From the NCBI GenBank assembly GCA_033725935.1, contig MU867118.1, positions 154,157 to 218,156 of the forward strand: 64,000 nucleotides of DNA. Reading direction: 5' to 3'. The position numbers were made by a program, and so were the translations under genes. Each line of letters starts with the position of its first letter. The first letter of the stretch is position 1. The DNA comes from Cladorrhinum sp. PSN259. Lineage: Eukaryota > Ascomycota > Sordariomycetes > Sordariales > Podosporaceae. The notes beneath the pieces were generated by a model. The model saw nothing but the letters and a program-made list of their open reading frames with translations, had not been told where the DNA came from and did no database searches. Of this stretch, positions 62,504 to 64,000 are shown one piece after another.

Positions 62504-64000
62504 ATGCCTCCAAAGACGGGGGGAAGAGGCGGGGGAAAGAGGGCGACCGCGACCAGAAAAAGTTCTGCAGTGGGGCTTGCCCCACTGCCCGGAAGATCCT
62601 AGCCAACCAGAATGACGCTAATTGACGAAGACGAGGAAATGGAGGAGGGAGCTGATGAAAGCGGAGATGATGAGGATAAGGACGAGGATGAGGGAGGGCA
62701 GCGGAAGTTTTTAGAGGGGCTAGAGGAAGAGGGTATTGTAGGATTGCTGATGGACTTGGTCCCGGGAGAGGATAGTAATAAAGCGTTTTATCTAATCGAC
62801 GAATTCGTGAAGAGAATCGCGAGGATACGGATAAGAATCGAGGTCTTAAAAGAGAAAGGCCCCTCCTCGAAAGGGGCTGATTTCGGGGCTCTATAGAAGG
62901 CAATTATAGAAGAAGTTTAGAAGGTAATCGGGGGGCTGAAAGAGGAGGTTTAAGAAGTAAAGAATAAGGTAAAGAAAGCCTTAAAAAGCAGCTCCTAGAG
63001 AGGGGGGCCGGGCATAGGAGCCCGCACTTGGGCGGCAGTGGCTGCCGAAAAGCCCCTAAAGAAGGTTATACCGGGGCGTATTAGGAAAGAGGTCTTAATA
63101 TGTAGCTCAATTGCGCCGGCACTTGCCCGGCGGTCTCCTTAGGAGATCGTTTAGGCAATAAACGGAGTATCTAAAAAGAAAAAGGCAGTTACGGCGAGGA
63201 AGCTTCCGAGCGGTAACGTAGTAGTCACTTTCCAGAAGGCGAAAATAAAGGAATAGCATATATAAGACGCGAATAAAAAGTAGATTACGAAGGCATTCGG
63301 AAAGAAGGCAAAGGAAATAAAGAGAACCTTTACGGTCTTAATAAAAGGGATATTAAAGAGGGATCTAAAGGATACGACGGAGGCAGAATTTAATAAAACG
63401 ATTGGATTAATAACAGTCGAGAGAATTAAATTTCGAATCCCGGTATTAGGAGGAATAACGAAGGTAACGGCGTTAGTTACGATAACTAGCGAAGAAAAGG
63501 CGAAGAAGGCTTACGACGAAGGGGTTATTTAGCAAGCCCAGATACTATATTACGAGCCGTATTAGGTAATCCTATAAACTACCCAATATTATAAATATTA
63601 GGGATAGGGATATACCTAACAGTTCTATAAGAAATCGGCGTTATACCCACAGTATAGCATAACGGCTCATGGGGAGGGTAGGAGGGCAGGAGAGGCCCAG
63701 TGCCTTACCTATAATAATTAAGTCAGCCTAAGATGTTCGAATTATATAAGGAAGCATCCGGCCTAAATACGGTAGTACCCGGAAGCAGTAAAAGCCCGGA
63801 ATATAGCTAGGGAGGCGTATTAGTACCGGCCGAGGATATTCGACCTCACTTTACTAAAAAAATAAAATCAGGAGCAACGATAGATAGCCTTTTAAGGAGG
63901 AGGCAAGGAATACCAAGTAATAGGAAGAAAACGGCCGAGGGGCCGACCCCCCTCAATGGCCGTCGCGGCAAAGCGAGCGGCGATTGATCCAAAGCAGGGA
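62504..64000 (+). mobile_element. RIP-degraded LINE-type retrotransposon, ORF1 part (runs off window)
   Basis: One reading frame continues without any indel from an ATG at 62504 to the last base of the window (499 codons). It is broken by about 23 stop codons, all TAA or TAG and none TGA. This is the outcome expected when RIP changes CpA to TpA on both strands (CAA/CAG and TGG codons become stops). The start (MPPKTGGRGGGKR) and the acidic region after it are of the retroelement ORF1 type. Near 63584-63790 the frame preserves the spacing of CCHC-type zinc knuckles, with most Cys codons now reading Tyr, ending in a HPA..(x)..PEAVKAR-like segment typical of fungal non-LTR ORF1 proteins. The 5' boundary is probably just upstream (about 62440). 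The reverse transcriptase ORF would lie beyond the window. It is non-functional as it stands. Confidence 0.8.

Noticed and set aside
1..64000. CRISPR arrays, rRNA genes, bacterial-type operons or riboswitches
   Set aside because: None seen; the window is a fungal nuclear region.

Overview
This window is nuclear DNA of a filamentous ascomycete, most likely a Sordariomycete (Sordariales-type). The evidence is short spliceosomal introns (mostly 50-120 bp, GTAAGT/GTATGT donors, CTAAC or CTGAC branch sites), typical fungal families (HET-domain protein, GH18 chitinase, SurE phosphatase, hexose transporter), intron-containing tRNA genes, and a retroelement fragment mutated in the way repeat-induced point mutation (RIP) does. 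The genus is inference only.

Layout. 1-8.2 kb: the start of a secreted-protein gene, a 1121-aa low-complexity repeat protein, and an unknown 729-aa protein. 11.2-12.8 kb: a high-affinity-type hexose transporter behind a 3-kb upstream region with clustered CreA/CRE-1-like sites. 13.7-18.4 kb: two head-to-head, multi-intron genes for helix-rich proteins with hydrophobic segments, an architecture like two-component alpha-helical pore formers. 19-23 kb: a small membrane protein, tRNA-Phe, a secreted SurE-type acid phosphatase and a small secreted protein. 24.3-27.4 kb: a HET-ankyrin allorecognition-type gene. 28.1-31.7 kb: an intronless 1201-aa protein fusing a methyltransferase-like domain, a FAD-linked oxidase, a phosphomevalonate-kinase-like P-loop kinase and an adenine-phosphoribosyltransferase-like domain. 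32.3-36.4 kb: tRNA-Pro, two identical inverted tRNA-Gly genes, an alpha-acetolactate decarboxylase and a secreted unknown protein.

38-44.5 kb: a polysaccharide deacetylase, two tandem divergent SET-domain paralogs and a membrane-anchored GH18 chitinase. 44.9-61.6 kb is mostly housekeeping: ubiquitin-S27a and RPS26 (divergent, shared promoter), CCT7 chaperonin, an Spt10-like acetyltransferase, mitochondrial ribosomal protein uS2m, a CBS-PB1 membrane protein and a single-pass membrane protein. 61.6-64 kb is repeat territory: a tRNA-derived SINE-like fold-back element with a poly(A) tail, then the 5' part of a RIP-degraded LINE-type retrotransposon running off the window end.

Spliced models were checked by reading-frame phase across every intron; totals are divisible by three in all cases given. 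Function calls for housekeeping genes are secure. Those for the helix-rich pair, the fusion protein's pathway and the unknown proteins are inference.
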